Shown here piece by piece: positions 26,311-34,807 of a DNA stretch of 64,000 nucleotides. Below the pieces are notes generated by a model. That model did no database searches. It had not been told where the DNA came from and saw only the letters and a program-made list of their open reading frames with translations. This DNA comes from RPQJ01 sp963793005 (GTDB lineage Bacteria > Pseudomonadota > Gammaproteobacteria > Steroidobacterales > Steroidobacteraceae), in the NCBI GenBank assembly GCA_963793005.1, contig CAWBYP010000002.1:496001-560000 (forward strand), given 5' to 3'. A program made the position numbers and the translations under genes. Positions within the stretch are counted from its first letter, which is position 1; each line of letters starts with the position of its first letter.

Positions 26311-26348
26311 TTTCACCTGTGTCACCGACCACCGAACAACAGGTGAAA
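26311..26348. repeat. 10-bp inverted repeat in a divergent intergenic region
   Basis: TTTCACCTGT (26311-26320) and ACAGGTGAAA (26339-26348) are perfectly complementary, with 18 bp between them. They sit in the 158-bp region between the divergent genes at 26260 and 26419. The spacing suits a dimeric regulator or a stem-loop; no regulator is identified. Confidence 0.6.
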
Positions 26349-26418
26349 TAGACCCGCTGGCAGGAATCTCGGTCCGGAATTTCGAGCGAAACGACCCGAA
26401 TTGGCGTAAAAGAGAAGG

Positions 26419-26628
26419 ATGATTGCAGTACAGGTTTCTGAACAGCTTGCCACCGCGGCCAACTCGTACCTCAAGGCCTTCGGTCACCCGGTACCCGACG
26501 AAATCATCGAGATGTTCGCGTCTCGCGACGGCCCGTTGCTTCTCGAGATTCGACAGGCGATCGCGCTTGAACGACCGATAAAAGCCTGGTTGGCGCGCTC
26601 GCGAATGGCACCACCGACCGGCCCCTGA
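26419..26628 (+). CDS. Small protein of unknown function
   Basis: A 69-residue predicted soluble protein, MIAVQVSEQLATAANSYLKA... with HPVPDEIIEMFASRDGPLLLEIRQAI. An AGAGAAGG run sits immediately before the ATG, closer than a normal ribosome-binding site. Helical and mildly acidic in the middle. No family recognised. It is flanked by the inverted repeat and by a convergent secreted-protein gene. Confidence 0.5.
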   Translation: MIAVQVSEQLATAANSYLKAFGHPVPDEIIEMFASRDGPLLLEIRQAIALERPIKAWLARSRMAPPTGP

Positions 26629-26664
26629 GGGACCGGTCGGATCGACCGTTTCTGCGTGCCCGGT

Positions 26665-27030
26665 CTAGTAGGTGTCGTAACCCGACCGGCTGACGTTGGT
26701 GCTGCAAGCGGCAAAGCGCGCGTTCAGCTTCGCCGGCACTGAGTCGGCATTTGCCTGCGCATCGCGCCACGTATCCCACGCCTTGCCGAATGCCGCGGCA
26801 TTGGCGCTGCGCCCGACCCAGAACAGGTGTTCGAGGTCAGGCTGCTGCAGAGGCATCAGGACTTCGGCCTTGTAGCCGTTTGCCTTGCCCCACTCGTTGA
26901 AGTCCTTGACGATTCCGACGTATGTCGAGAACGTGCAGCCCTCGTTCAACTTGAACTTGATGACATCGAGGTAGTCCGCCGTTGCCGTGACGGGTAGGAC
27001 CAACAGCATCGCAACCAGTAATCGTTTCAT
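26665..27030 (-). CDS. Small secreted protein, possible ferredoxin-like (NIPSNAP-like) fold
   Basis: A 121-residue protein with a clear signal peptide (MKRLLVAMLLVLPVTATA-DY). The mature part has two cysteines (EGCTFSTYV, FAACSTNV) and a pattern VIKFKLNEG...FNEWGKANGY...HLFWVGRSANAAAFGKAWDTW that suggests a dimeric alpha/beta-barrel fold, as in NIPSNAP proteins; that is inference. ATG 27030 follows GGGGGATTTGCA. Function unknown. Confidence 0.65.
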   Translation of the reverse strand: MKRLLVAMLLVLPVTATADYLDVIKFKLNEGCTFSTYVGIVKDFNEWGKANGYKAEVLMPLQQPDLEHLFWVGRSANAAAFGKAWDTWRDAQANADSVPAKLNARFAACSTNVSRSGYDTY

Positions 27031-27262
27031 TGCAAATCCCCCTGATTCTTGTATCAATCCGCGCCCCTACGGCCGTCAGCCTGCCGTCCGGGCAAAGCCA
27101 CTATAGCCCCATATGGCCCGATCGAGGCCCGATCGCGGATGGGAATCGCACGCCGCGCGCAACACCCGACCGCTCCCTGGGCTGGTCACGGAGAACTACT
27201 GGACGCACAATCGACCACCGCAGGCTGCAGGCGGGATTAACGTAAGAAAGGCGGGGCTGACA

Positions 27263-27670
27263 GTGCAACAGTTAATTTTCAGGTGTCTGCTGGCTGCTTT
27301 GGCCTGCGTTCTGGTGTCCTGCAAGCCGGAGCCGGTTGCCGAGTGGGTCGTGTTCGAATCGGCGCCGGAGGCAACGATCTACCTCGATCCTTCGACCATC
27401 CACAGGGAGGGCGATCGCGCCGAAATGTGGGTCCTGATCGACTACCGCCAACCCCTGCCCGACAAGACCGGCAAGCAGGTACTGTCGGACAAACTGCATT
27501 ACCAGTACGACTGCAAGGGCAAGAATCTCAGCATCGTCGGCACATCGGCCCATGCCGGGCCCATGGCAACCGGAGAGATCATCAACGTCAACCCCGACCC
27601 GCCGGAGGTGACGCCGGTACCACCGGGAACTACGGCTGAAGATATGTGGAAGCGCGCCTGCGGGATCTGA
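27263..27670 (+). CDS. Surface-adhesin protein E-like lipoprotein
   Basis: A 135-residue lipoprotein. Lipobox LVSC puts the lipidated Cys at about residue 19. The mature part follows the surface-adhesin protein E pattern: WVVFESAPEATIYLDPSTI, WVLIDYRQPLPDKTGKQVLS, YQYDCKGKN, and the ending PPGTTAEDMWKRACG, with the two conserved Cys. GTG 27263 fits the signal peptide and follows GGGGCTGACA. The frame is open to 27113 but that part does not look coding. In Haemophilus, protein E binds host matrix proteins; here only the fold is implied. Confidence 0.75.
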   Translation: MQQLIFRCLLAALACVLVSCKPEPVAEWVVFESAPEATIYLDPSTIHREGDRAEMWVLIDYRQPLPDKTGKQVLSDKLHYQYDCKGKNLSIVGTSAHAGPMATGEIINVNPDPPEVTPVPPGTTAEDMWKRACGI

Positions 27671-27718
27671 GCCGCGGGCTGCGCGATGTGTCGGATCGGT
27701 GACCGGGATTGATGGACC

Positions 27719-27994
27719 TCAGGCCGCAGGCTCGCCGCGAGCGTGCTTCTCGCACTGAGCAAGCAGCGCGGCGGGGTCACCGGAGAACCGCTGCAGCATT
27801 TCGAGTGCCAACGCCCGGTTGTCGACAATGATCCACCGCACCGCGTGTTTCCCCAGTCCCCAGGCATCGCCGACGATGCGCCACGCCTGCGCCGGCTTCT
27901 CGTGCATGAGCCTGGTCAGGCACAGGTAATGCAGCGCGACGTGTGCCGGGTCGGCCGAGCGCGCGGCACCTGGACTATCGACCGGCCTGGCCAC
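27719..27994 (-). CDS. Small protein of unknown function
   Basis: A 91-residue predicted helical protein, starting GTG 27994, which overlaps the stop codon of the haem-protein gene by one base. It has the repeat-like stretches ALHYLCLTRLMHEKPAQAW and ALALEMLQRFSGDPAALLAQC. No family recognised. Translational coupling to the haem protein suggests a linked role, but this is unproven. Confidence 0.5.
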   Translation of the reverse strand: MARPVDSPGAARSADPAHVALHYLCLTRLMHEKPAQAWRIVGDAWGLGKHAVRWIIVDNRALALEMLQRFSGDPAALLAQCEKHARGEPAA

Positions 27995-28638
27995 TAGAAC
28001 AGCCCTTTCACCCAGGCAATCAACGTGCCGATAAGGACCATGGCTTTCAACTTGAACAGTGCCATGCGATCACCATCCTGCAGCACCGGTTCGCCGCAGC
28101 GGGGGTCGGAGCGCTGCAACGCTCCGGTCATTTTGTGGTCGATGGGAATGGGCTCGCAGCCGTGCGTGGTTTCGCAGATGTAGTCCCACGGGTCGCGAGC
28201 AGGAGCGTGACAGGCGAAGCAGTTCTTGCCGAAACGATTATTGACCTCGGCAAAGCCGCGCTTGACGATCCTGGTGCCCGTCGCGCTGACATCCAGTTCG
28301 AAGAACTCCCAGTCCCCGGTGGCCGGACTGAACCCGGCCTCGCGCTTGACCATGACTTCCGTGGGCACCAACTGCACCACCGATCCGGCCGGATAGACGG
28401 CGCCGTTGGGCGCGTTGGCAGCAGCCAGCGTGCCGGCCATGTTGCCGAGGAGGTTGTCGACGTAGAAATGCCGCACCGGAGTCATCTCGCGCATGCAGCG
28501 AAACGTTTTGCCATCGACCTTGACGGGGGTCACGGTAACCGCCGGTGCTTCAATCGCGGCCGGCGGGTCGGCGGCGACGACTACTCCAGCCAGCCCGCTT
28601 ACCAGCAACATCGCCATGGCGCTAAACATTCTGCACAT
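27994..28638 (-). CDS. Secreted mono-haem protein, cytochrome P460-like
   Basis: A 214-residue protein with a signal peptide (MCRMFSAMAMLLVSGLAG, cleavage near VVAA-DP). One c-type haem motif, CFACH, sits at about residue 143 in NNRFGKNCFACHAPARDPWDY, next to aromatic residues. The placement, with GDWEFFELDVSATGTR before it and a C-terminal cysteine-rich end (YICETTHGCEPI), resembles cytochrome P460 proteins. ATG 28638 is preferred over the longer frame because GGGGAGCAGTA precedes it. The C-terminal hydrophobic end (ALFKLKAMVLIGTLIAWVKG) may be a membrane anchor. Confidence 0.65.
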   Translation of the reverse strand: MCRMFSAMAMLLVSGLAGVVVAADPPAAIEAPAVTVTPVKVDGKTFRCMREMTPVRHFYVDNLLGNMAGTLAAANAPNGAVYPAGSVVQLVPTEVMVKREAGFSPATGDWEFFELDVSATGTRIVKRGFAEVNNRFGKNCFACHAPARDPWDYICETTHGCEPIPIDHKMTGALQRSDPRCGEPVLQDGDRMALFKLKAMVLIGTLIAWVKGLF

Positions 28639-28735
28639 TACTGCTCCCCTGTCTCCAAGTCGTCGCTTCGTCATTCAGGCGCAAGTACCACTGCAGCCAG
28701 GACCTTGCCCGACGCAGCGCGAGATTCACCGCGGC

Positions 28736-30319
28736 TCAGGGCGTGGCCGTGCCGACCGCCAGCGAGATCGGCGCGCCCGGTCCGACCGGCCAGCCGAGCA
28801 ACATCCACGCGACCAGCATTATCGACCAGCCGACCAGGAAGACAACCGAGTACGGCAGCATGACCGACACCAGCGTGCCGATCCCCGCCCCCGTGATGTA
28901 ACGCTGCACGAACGCGATTACCAGCGCGAAGTAGCTCATCATCGGGGAGATGATGTTCGTGACCGAGTCGCCGATGCGGTACGCCGTCTGGGTGAGTTCC
29001 GGCGGATAGCCGAGCAGCATGAACATCGGCACGAACACGGGCGCCATCAATGCCCACTTGGCCGAGGCCGAGCCCATCGCCAGGTTGATGGCCGCCGCGA
29101 GCATGACGAACGACAGCATCAGCGGTACCTGGTGCAGTCCGGCGTCCCTGAGGAACTGCGCGCCCTCCACGGCGAAGATCAGGCCGAGGTTGGTCCAGTT
29201 GAAAAACGCGACGAACTGGGCGGCGAAGAACACCAGCACCATGTACCCGCCCAGTGTAGACATCTGCTGGCTCATTCCCCGAATGACGTCACGGTCGCTG
29301 CGGATCGTGCCGGCACCCGCGCCATAGGCGACGCCGAGGCCGACGCCAAACAGGAAGATCAGCGCCACGATGCCCTTCAGGAAGGGCGAATGCAGCACGC
29401 CCCCTGTGCCGGGCTCGCGCAGGAAGCCGTCGGCCGGCAGCAGCCCCCAAAGCACCAGCGCCGCCATGGCGACAAAGGCGAGCGCCGCGAAGCGCAGGCC
29501 GCGCGTCTCGGACGCCGTGAGCGGCTTGAGCAGTTCGTCGCCATCAGCCTGCACATCCCCGCCATCGGCTGTGGTCATCGCTGCGAGCCGCGGAGCGACG
29601 AGCCGCTCAGTGACCCACCAGCCGAGGCCAGTTATCAGGAAGGTCGAGACGGCCATGAAGTAGTAGTTGGCCGCGGGGCTTACGACGTAGCCGGGATCGA
29701 TGATGCGCGCCGCCTCCTGCGACAGGCCGGCCAGCAGCGGGTCAATCGTACCGAGCACCAGGTTGGCGCTGTAGCCGCCCGATACGCCTGCAAAAGCCGC
29801 GGCCAGGCCGAGAACCGGGTGGCGCCCGGCAGCCTTGAAGATCACTGCCGCGAGCGGCACCAGCAGCACGTAGCCGACCTCGCTCGCGGCATTCGATAGT
29901 ATTCCGCAGAACACCACCACCGGCGTGAGCAGTGCACGCGGTGACTTCAGCACGATCAGCCGCATGATTGCGCCGATGAACCCGGACACTTCCGCCACGC
30001 CGATGCCGATCATCGCGACCAGCACGGTTCCGAGCGGGGCGAAGCTGGTGAAGTTGGTGACCAGTTCCGTGAGGATGCGATGCAGGCCGGGCACCGAGAG
30101 CAGGCTGACGGGCTCGATCAGCTTGCCGGTGGAGGGGTGGATGACGGCGAGATCGAACTGGGCGGCGATGCCGGACATCACGACGATCGAGAGCGCCATC
30201 AGCGCAAACAGCGTAGTCGGGTCCGGCAGGGCGTTACCGACGCGCTCGACGACGTCCAGGAATCGAGCGATGGCGCCGCGACGGCCAGCGCCTGGGGTGG
30301 AATTGTGCTCCGCGGGCAT
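28736..30319 (-). CDS. AbgT family transporter
   Basis: A 527-residue membrane protein with about 11-13 helices. It carries AbgT family motifs: ERVGNALPDPTTLFALMAL near the N-terminus, GVAEVSGFIGAIMRL, GYVLLVPLAAVIF, and SANLVLGTIDPLLAGL. AbgT members import p-aminobenzoyl-glutamate or export sulfonamides (MtrF/YdaH). No abgA/abgB hydrolase is adjacent, so the direction and substrate are unclear. ATG 30319. Confidence 0.92.
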   Translation of the reverse strand: MPAEHNSTPGAGRRGAIARFLDVVERVGNALPDPTTLFALMALSIVVMSGIAAQFDLAVIHPSTGKLIEPVSLLSVPGLHRILTELVTNFTSFAPLGTVLVAMIGIGVAEVSGFIGAIMRLIVLKSPRALLTPVVVFCGILSNAASEVGYVLLVPLAAVIFKAAGRHPVLGLAAAFAGVSGGYSANLVLGTIDPLLAGLSQEAARIIDPGYVVSPAANYYFMAVSTFLITGLGWWVTERLVAPRLAAMTTADGGDVQADGDELLKPLTASETRGLRFAALAFVAMAALVLWGLLPADGFLREPGTGGVLHSPFLKGIVALIFLFGVGLGVAYGAGAGTIRSDRDVIRGMSQQMSTLGGYMVLVFFAAQFVAFFNWTNLGLIFAVEGAQFLRDAGLHQVPLMLSFVMLAAAINLAMGSASAKWALMAPVFVPMFMLLGYPPELTQTAYRIGDSVTNIISPMMSYFALVIAFVQRYITGAGIGTLVSVMLPYSVVFLVGWSIMLVAWMLLGWPVGPGAPISLAVGTATP

Positions 30320-30458
30320 GGCTCGTCCCCGTGGGAAAACGCCGGATTAGACAGCAAATCGACCGGCCGTCATAGGGCTCGAGCGGGCCCGGCGAAGTAT
30401 CGTCGGCTTCGAATGCGTCGGTAGCGGGTGCAGGACCCGGCTGGCGCCGAGCCTGGCG

Positions 30459-31496
30459 TTAATCGTGCTCCAGCAGCTGGCAGGGCAGCGTCATGGGTAC
30501 GCCACCGTGGGCTGCCACCGCTTCGACCCATCGAGCCACCATCGACATCTCCTCGCCATGGGCAGCGTCCGCGCGCTGGTTGGCGGACTGCTGGCTGGCT
30601 GCATCGAATGGCTTGTCGGCTGCCTTCGAGTTTCGCCTGAGCACAGGACCGTTGACGATGTCAGCGATCGTCTCAGCAGACAAGGCGAGGCCGAAGTGAT
30701 TTGCCACAGCCTGTAATGTCGGGCCCGGGCGCGTCATCAACGTCTGGGCCTCCAGGGAGCGGACCCGCGCAGGGCCGAACCGGTCCGCCAGCACCGCAAA
30801 CTGGGCCTGGTGCATCAGCCAGGCAGTCGCGGCAATCTGGAGGTCTGTCTGCTGCAGCACCTCCTGCCGGTCAAAGCCTGGGTCAATCGATGAATCTGGT
30901 GCCAGCGCCAGGTACAAGCCGCGCGCCCAGCGCCGGCCCCACAAGCCCCTCTTGGCGACAGAGCGAAGAAAGTCGGGAAGAGCGCTGTACATGAACAAGG
31001 CACGGGATTCAGGCCGCTGATCCAGGATGTCGGCGATCAGCACATTCACCCGGTTGCCGGGCTTCGCGACCGTGACCTCGCCCGCGGTCAGCGGCCGCGA
31101 CAGCCAGCCCAGGGTAGCCGCGAGCAGCCCGGCAAGGCGATCCTTTGGCACGCCACGCCGCCTCAAGCCAGCCAGGTCGTCCAGGATGGCCGGCTCCTTG
31201 AGCGCCATCGCGCTGCCGGGAATGTCGAGCATTCGCGCCAGCAGCGTCGAGCCACAGAAGGCCGAGTGGAATACAAAGTGAAGCGGTCCGGCCCGAGCAG
31301 CGTCGACGGGCCTGATCGGATCGGCTGCCACCCGCCGCCGACCTTGCGCCGGCTCCATGTACTCGTGGGTCAGAAACGTCGCGTCACGTTGCCGGTCCCG
31401 CGTCCAGTGCACGAACTCGAACTCATTGGCGTCCAGGTCGATCCGATGGGGAATCCACTGCGGGTCGATCCGCGGGTCAGCGGGCTGATCCGTCAT
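30459..31496 (-). CDS. Sulfotransferase-like protein
   Basis: A 345-residue soluble protein. The 5'-phosphosulfate-binding-like loop is FHSAFCGSTLLARMLD (about 75-90), near the position of PAPS sulfotransferase motifs, and a conserved R/S block lies in LFMYSALPDFLRSVAKRG. The C-terminal half is helical. Members of this large family include nodulation and carbohydrate sulfotransferases and many unknowns. It is divergent from a 2OG oxygenase 99 bp away. The substrate is unknown. Confidence 0.6.
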   Translation of the reverse strand: MTDQPADPRIDPQWIPHRIDLDANEFEFVHWTRDRQRDATFLTHEYMEPAQGRRRVAADPIRPVDAARAGPLHFVFHSAFCGSTLLARMLDIPGSAMALKEPAILDDLAGLRRRGVPKDRLAGLLAATLGWLSRPLTAGEVTVAKPGNRVNVLIADILDQRPESRALFMYSALPDFLRSVAKRGLWGRRWARGLYLALAPDSSIDPGFDRQEVLQQTDLQIAATAWLMHQAQFAVLADRFGPARVRSLEAQTLMTRPGPTLQAVANHFGLALSAETIADIVNGPVLRRNSKAADKPFDAASQQSANQRADAAHGEEMSMVARWVEAVAAHGGVPMTLPCQLLEHD

Positions 31497-31595
31497 CGAC
31501 GCCTACCGGCTTCCGCCAGCGAGGCGGGCTGCCCCTGGGGTATTCTGGCTATTAACCACCGAAAGCGACCGACCTTTCAACTGAGTGAACATCGC

Positions 31596-32339
31596 ATGAA
31601 TTACCGGTTGAACCCAAGCCTGGACGTAGTCTCCCTGGCAAAGGGCTATCGGGCCAAGGCGCGCCTGCAGATTCGGAACTTCCTCGCGGAGGAATCGGCC
31701 GAGCAGATCCTACGTCATCTGCGTGCGGACACGCCATGGGGCGTGGCGTACAACGATGGTGATCGCGTCGTGGAGCTGTCGGCGCAGCAGACGTCGTCTA
31801 TGTCCCTGGAGCAGCAGCGAGAGACCGGCGCCCTCATCAATGAGGGCGCTCGCAAGGGCTACCAGTTCTTCTATCACTACTACCCCTTGCTGGCGAATTA
31901 CTTCAACCGCGCGATACCGCACCACGCCCTGTTCGACGTGTTTGAGTTCATCAACGGCAGCGAATTCCTCGACTTCGTCAGGGAGCTGACGGGGATGCAG
32001 AGCATCCGCTGGGCGGACGCGCATGCCACGCTGTTCCGCGCTGGCCACTTCCTGAAGTACCACACGGACGAGAAACCCCAGGATCGGCGCGTCGCTGCCT
32101 ACGTACTCAGTTTCACCAAGGACTGGGGCCGCGACTGGGGCGGTTTCCTGCAGTTCTTCGACGAAAAGTACGACATCGAGGAAGGCCTGCGGCCCGTCTT
32201 CAACGCACTCAACATCTTCACCGTGCCCGCCGACCACTCCGTATCGCAGGTGGCGGGGTACGTGACCAACAACCGTTTCAGCATCACCGGGTGGATGCGG
32301 GAAGACGACCCGCCAGGGCCGTTCCGACGCACGCTTTGA
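31596..32339 (+). CDS. 2-oxoglutarate/Fe(II) oxygenase, prolyl-hydroxylase-like
   Basis: A 247-residue oxygenase of the Tpa1/Ofd1/P4H-like group. The iron ligands are HTD in LKYHTDEKPQDRR (about 153-155) and a later His in PADHSVSQVAGYVTNNRFSITGWM, where the R binds 2-oxoglutarate. N-terminal region: MNYRLNPSLDVVSLAKGYR. ATG 31596 is chosen because it gives that conserved start; the frame is open further upstream but overlaps the sulfotransferase-like gene. No RBS is strong. Confidence 0.85.
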   Translation: MNYRLNPSLDVVSLAKGYRAKARLQIRNFLAEESAEQILRHLRADTPWGVAYNDGDRVVELSAQQTSSMSLEQQRETGALINEGARKGYQFFYHYYPLLANYFNRAIPHHALFDVFEFINGSEFLDFVRELTGMQSIRWADAHATLFRAGHFLKYHTDEKPQDRRVAAYVLSFTKDWGRDWGGFLQFFDEKYDIEEGLRPVFNALNIFTVPADHSVSQVAGYVTNNRFSITGWMREDDPPGPFRRTL

Positions 32340-32498
32340 GTAGCCGGCGGCGGCGCGCATGTTGCAAATCGTTACAAATGGTTACCGGGCGGAGACCACT
32401 TCAGCGCCAGGGTGCGGGATTATGGATTCAACGGGACTGCAGCATCCGCTTGTCTCGTGTCGTAATTCGAATCCACCGTTTAATTTCGGAGCCCATTC

Positions 32499-33104
32499 AT
32501 GCGCAACAGCAAGATACTCGCGATCATCACCGCCAGTGCCGTCGCCCTCTCCAGCGTCGGCGTCGCCCATGCGATGTCAGGCAAGAAGAAGAGCCCGGTG
32601 CCCGGCAAGCCCGGCACCGCCACCATCGTGCAGACCGCTATCGCGGTGAACAAGCAGAGCGGTGAATTCGACTACCTGCTCGCCGCCGCGACCTGCGACT
32701 ACTTCGACGGCGCCGTCGTCAGCCTGCTGAACGGCACGGACAAGTACACGCTGTTCGCGCCGACCGACGCCGCGTTCGAGGCGCTGATCCCGGCGCTGGT
32801 CGACCTCGGCCTGCTGCCGCCGGGCACGCCGGTGGAACCCGCGTCGCTATGCAAGCTCGATTCCGGCGTGCTGTTCAACGTGCTCGCCTACCACGTCACC
32901 GACGGCCGGCGCTTCTCGAACAGCGTGTTCAACCGCAACAACGTCAAGATGATCGAGATGCTCAACGGGCAGTACATCGTTACCAACCCGAACCTGACCA
33001 TCTCCGACAACGCTGGTCAGACCGTCGGCGTCGTACCGGCCCTCGTCAACGTCAACGCCAGCAACGGCGTCGTGCACGTGATCGACAAGGTGCTGCTGCC
33101 CTGA
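32499..33104 (+). CDS. Secreted fasciclin-domain protein
   Basis: A 201-residue protein with a signal peptide (MRNSKILAIITASAVALSSVGVAHA). One FAS1 domain spans about 45-195, with the H1 motif (KYTLFAPTDAAFEAL) and H2 motif (NGVVHVIDKVLLP). FAS1 domains mediate cell adhesion in eukaryotes and biofilm or symbiosis functions in bacteria. The insert GLLPPGTPVEPASLCKLDSG carries a Cys that may pair with C80 of AATCDYF. ATG 32499. It ends with the hairpin 33128-33157. Confidence 0.92.
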   Translation: MRNSKILAIITASAVALSSVGVAHAMSGKKKSPVPGKPGTATIVQTAIAVNKQSGEFDYLLAAATCDYFDGAVVSLLNGTDKYTLFAPTDAAFEALIPALVDLGLLPPGTPVEPASLCKLDSGVLFNVLAYHVTDGRRFSNSVFNRNNVKMIEMLNGQYIVTNPNLTISDNAGQTVGVVPALVNVNASNGVVHVIDKVLLP

Positions 33105-33127
33105 TCGAGATTCGCGACACACAACGC

Positions 33128-33157
33128 GCCGGAGACGCCCCGCGGGGCGTCTCCGGC
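33128..33157 (+). terminator. 14-bp perfect hairpin after the fasciclin gene
   Basis: The stem GCCGGAGACGCCCC (33128-33141) pairs perfectly with 33144-33157 over a 2-nt loop. It lacks a T-run, so factor-independent termination is uncertain; it may instead protect the mRNA end. Confidence 0.55.
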
Positions 33158-33218
33158 TCGTCCGCTGATCACTGATGCAGTTGGAGGCGCGGCCAGCACG
33201 CATGGCACAATCCAAGGT

Positions 33219-34097
33219 GTGCGGCTTCCCCAAGGCGCCCTCGGAGTCCTGTTCGTGCCATCCAGTCTGCCCCGTCCCGAACCACCTGCCACCCGGCTGC
33301 AAAGCTGGCTTGCCCGGCCGCTTGTACACAACGGCATCCTCGCACTGATCATCATCAACGCCGTAACCCTCGGGCTGGAAACCTCGCCCGCGGCTATGCG
33401 AGCGTGGGGCCCGGCCTTGCTGGCGCTGGACAAGGCCATCCTGGCCGTGTTCGTGGTCGAGATCCTGCTGCGCATCGTGGCGCATCGTGGCGCGTTCTTC
33501 CGCGATGCCTGGAGCATGTTCGACCTGAGTGTCGTGGCCATCGCCCTGGTGCCGGCCAGCGGACCCTTCGCGGTGCTGCGCGCGCTGCGCGTGCTGCGCG
33601 TGCTGCGTATCCTGACCATCGTGCCGTCGATGCGCCGCGTCGTGGGCGGGCTGCTGGCCGCGATCCCGGGCCTGAGCTCGATCGCGGTCGTGCTCGGGTT
33701 GATCTTCTATGTATTCGCCGTCATCGCGACCAACCTTTTCGGTGCTGACTTCCCCCCCTGGTTCGGCACGCTGGGGAACTCCCTGTACACGCTGTTCCAG
33801 GTGATGACGCTGGAGAGCTGGTCGATGGGCATCGTGCGGCCGGTGATGGAGCTGTACCCGCTAGCCTGGGTTTTCTTCATCCCCTTCATACTTCTGGCCA
33901 CCTTCACGATGCTCAACCTGTTCATCGGCGTGATCGTCAACGCAATGCAGAGCGTCACGGACGCCGACAAGGCGGAGACAATCGCGGCGGTGGACCAGGC
34001 GCGCGAGCACATCGAGGCCGACCTGCACAGCGAGGTGCGCGCGCTGCGCGGCGAGATCGCCGAGCTGCGCGTGCTGTTGCGCCAGCCGCGCACCTGA
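33219..34097 (+). CDS. Voltage-gated sodium channel (NaChBac/BacNav type)
   Basis: A 292-residue ion channel with six helices. S4 (about 120-140) has arginines every third residue, RALRVLRVLRILTIVPSMRR. The pore reads TLFQVMTLESWSMGIVRP; TLESW is the sodium selectivity filter of NaChBac (about 197-201). A C-terminal coiled coil follows (about 240-290, DKAETIAAVDQAREHIE). Start GTG 33219 is uncertain because no strong site is seen. Bacterial homologues are homotetramers that support motility or pH/sodium response. Confidence 0.93.
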   Translation: MRLPQGALGVLFVPSSLPRPEPPATRLQSWLARPLVHNGILALIIINAVTLGLETSPAAMRAWGPALLALDKAILAVFVVEILLRIVAHRGAFFRDAWSMFDLSVVAIALVPASGPFAVLRALRVLRVLRILTIVPSMRRVVGGLLAAIPGLSSIAVVLGLIFYVFAVIATNLFGADFPPWFGTLGNSLYTLFQVMTLESWSMGIVRPVMELYPLAWVFFIPFILLATFTMLNLFIGVIVNAMQSVTDADKAETIAAVDQAREHIEADLHSEVRALRGEIAELRVLLRQPRT

Positions 34098-34807
34098 CGC
34101 TGCGCCTGCCGCTGTTCGCCACTGGATTCGCGGCGCTGCTCGGCAGCAGCTCGTTCAGCTCCGGCACGCGACCGACGCGCGGCGTGAGTTCCCTCTCAGC
34201 GCATGGCGTCGCCAGCTCGGCGGCCGTTGTTGTGGCGACGCTCTTCAAGGCCGTGGGGCGGCATCCCACCAATCTCGACGCGACGGTCAAGGCCCGTCCG
34301 CCGGTCGCTGAAGTGCGAATACCGGCATTCGCACGGACGCACCTCGCATCCGGCGAGCGGAAGGCTCGGGGCGTGCCCCGCCAGGAAACGCAACGTACCC
34401 CGCTGCTTCGCAGCTTCGCAGCTTGGATGGCCGGCAGTAACGCTTACCGCATGGTAGGGCGAGTCGCGTCTACGCTCTTGTCGCTGGTCAGGCCTAAAGG
34501 CCAACTCACGTCTGCGCTCTTGTCGCTGGTCCGGCCGCGAGGCCGATTCACGCCGTGATTGCGACCAAGGAAACAACGACGACAACCTGAACACCATGGC
34601 GTGGCTCCAAACATCAATCAGCCCCGTGCTTCCACATTATAATTATGGTTCCAGCGAGCGTCGGATTGGGCTGTACGTGAGTTCACCACGGCGCCGATCT
34701 CAGCGATGTCAGCATCCATGCCGTCTCCGCAGTCACATCGGGTGGATCGTGCCTGCCCACTTACTGCCAACGCTGCGACCGCCGGTCCGCCGCAGGACTC
34801 GGGCGGG
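34098..34807. other. Gene-free region with a degenerate 42-bp tandem repeat
   Basis: No credible gene was found. Two copies of a 42-bp unit starting at 34468 and 34510 (GTCTRCGCTCTTGTCGCTGG) lie within it. On the minus strand a 133-codon open frame exists, with Arg-rich repeats (RPDQRQERRRE), but it lacks a recognised domain and start. Part of the sequence around 34230-34330 is compositionally odd and could be a remnant of a repeated element. Confidence 0.5.

Noticed and set aside
33472..33620. Short direct repeats in the sodium-channel gene
   Set aside because: They come from the repeated Arg-Val-Leu codons of the S4 helix and a short GCGCATCGTGG doublet, both explained by coding.
34196..34597. 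A 133-codon Arg-rich protein on the minus strand
   Set aside because: It has no domain, ribosome-binding site or family resemblance, and is a by-product of the 42-bp repeat and high GC content.
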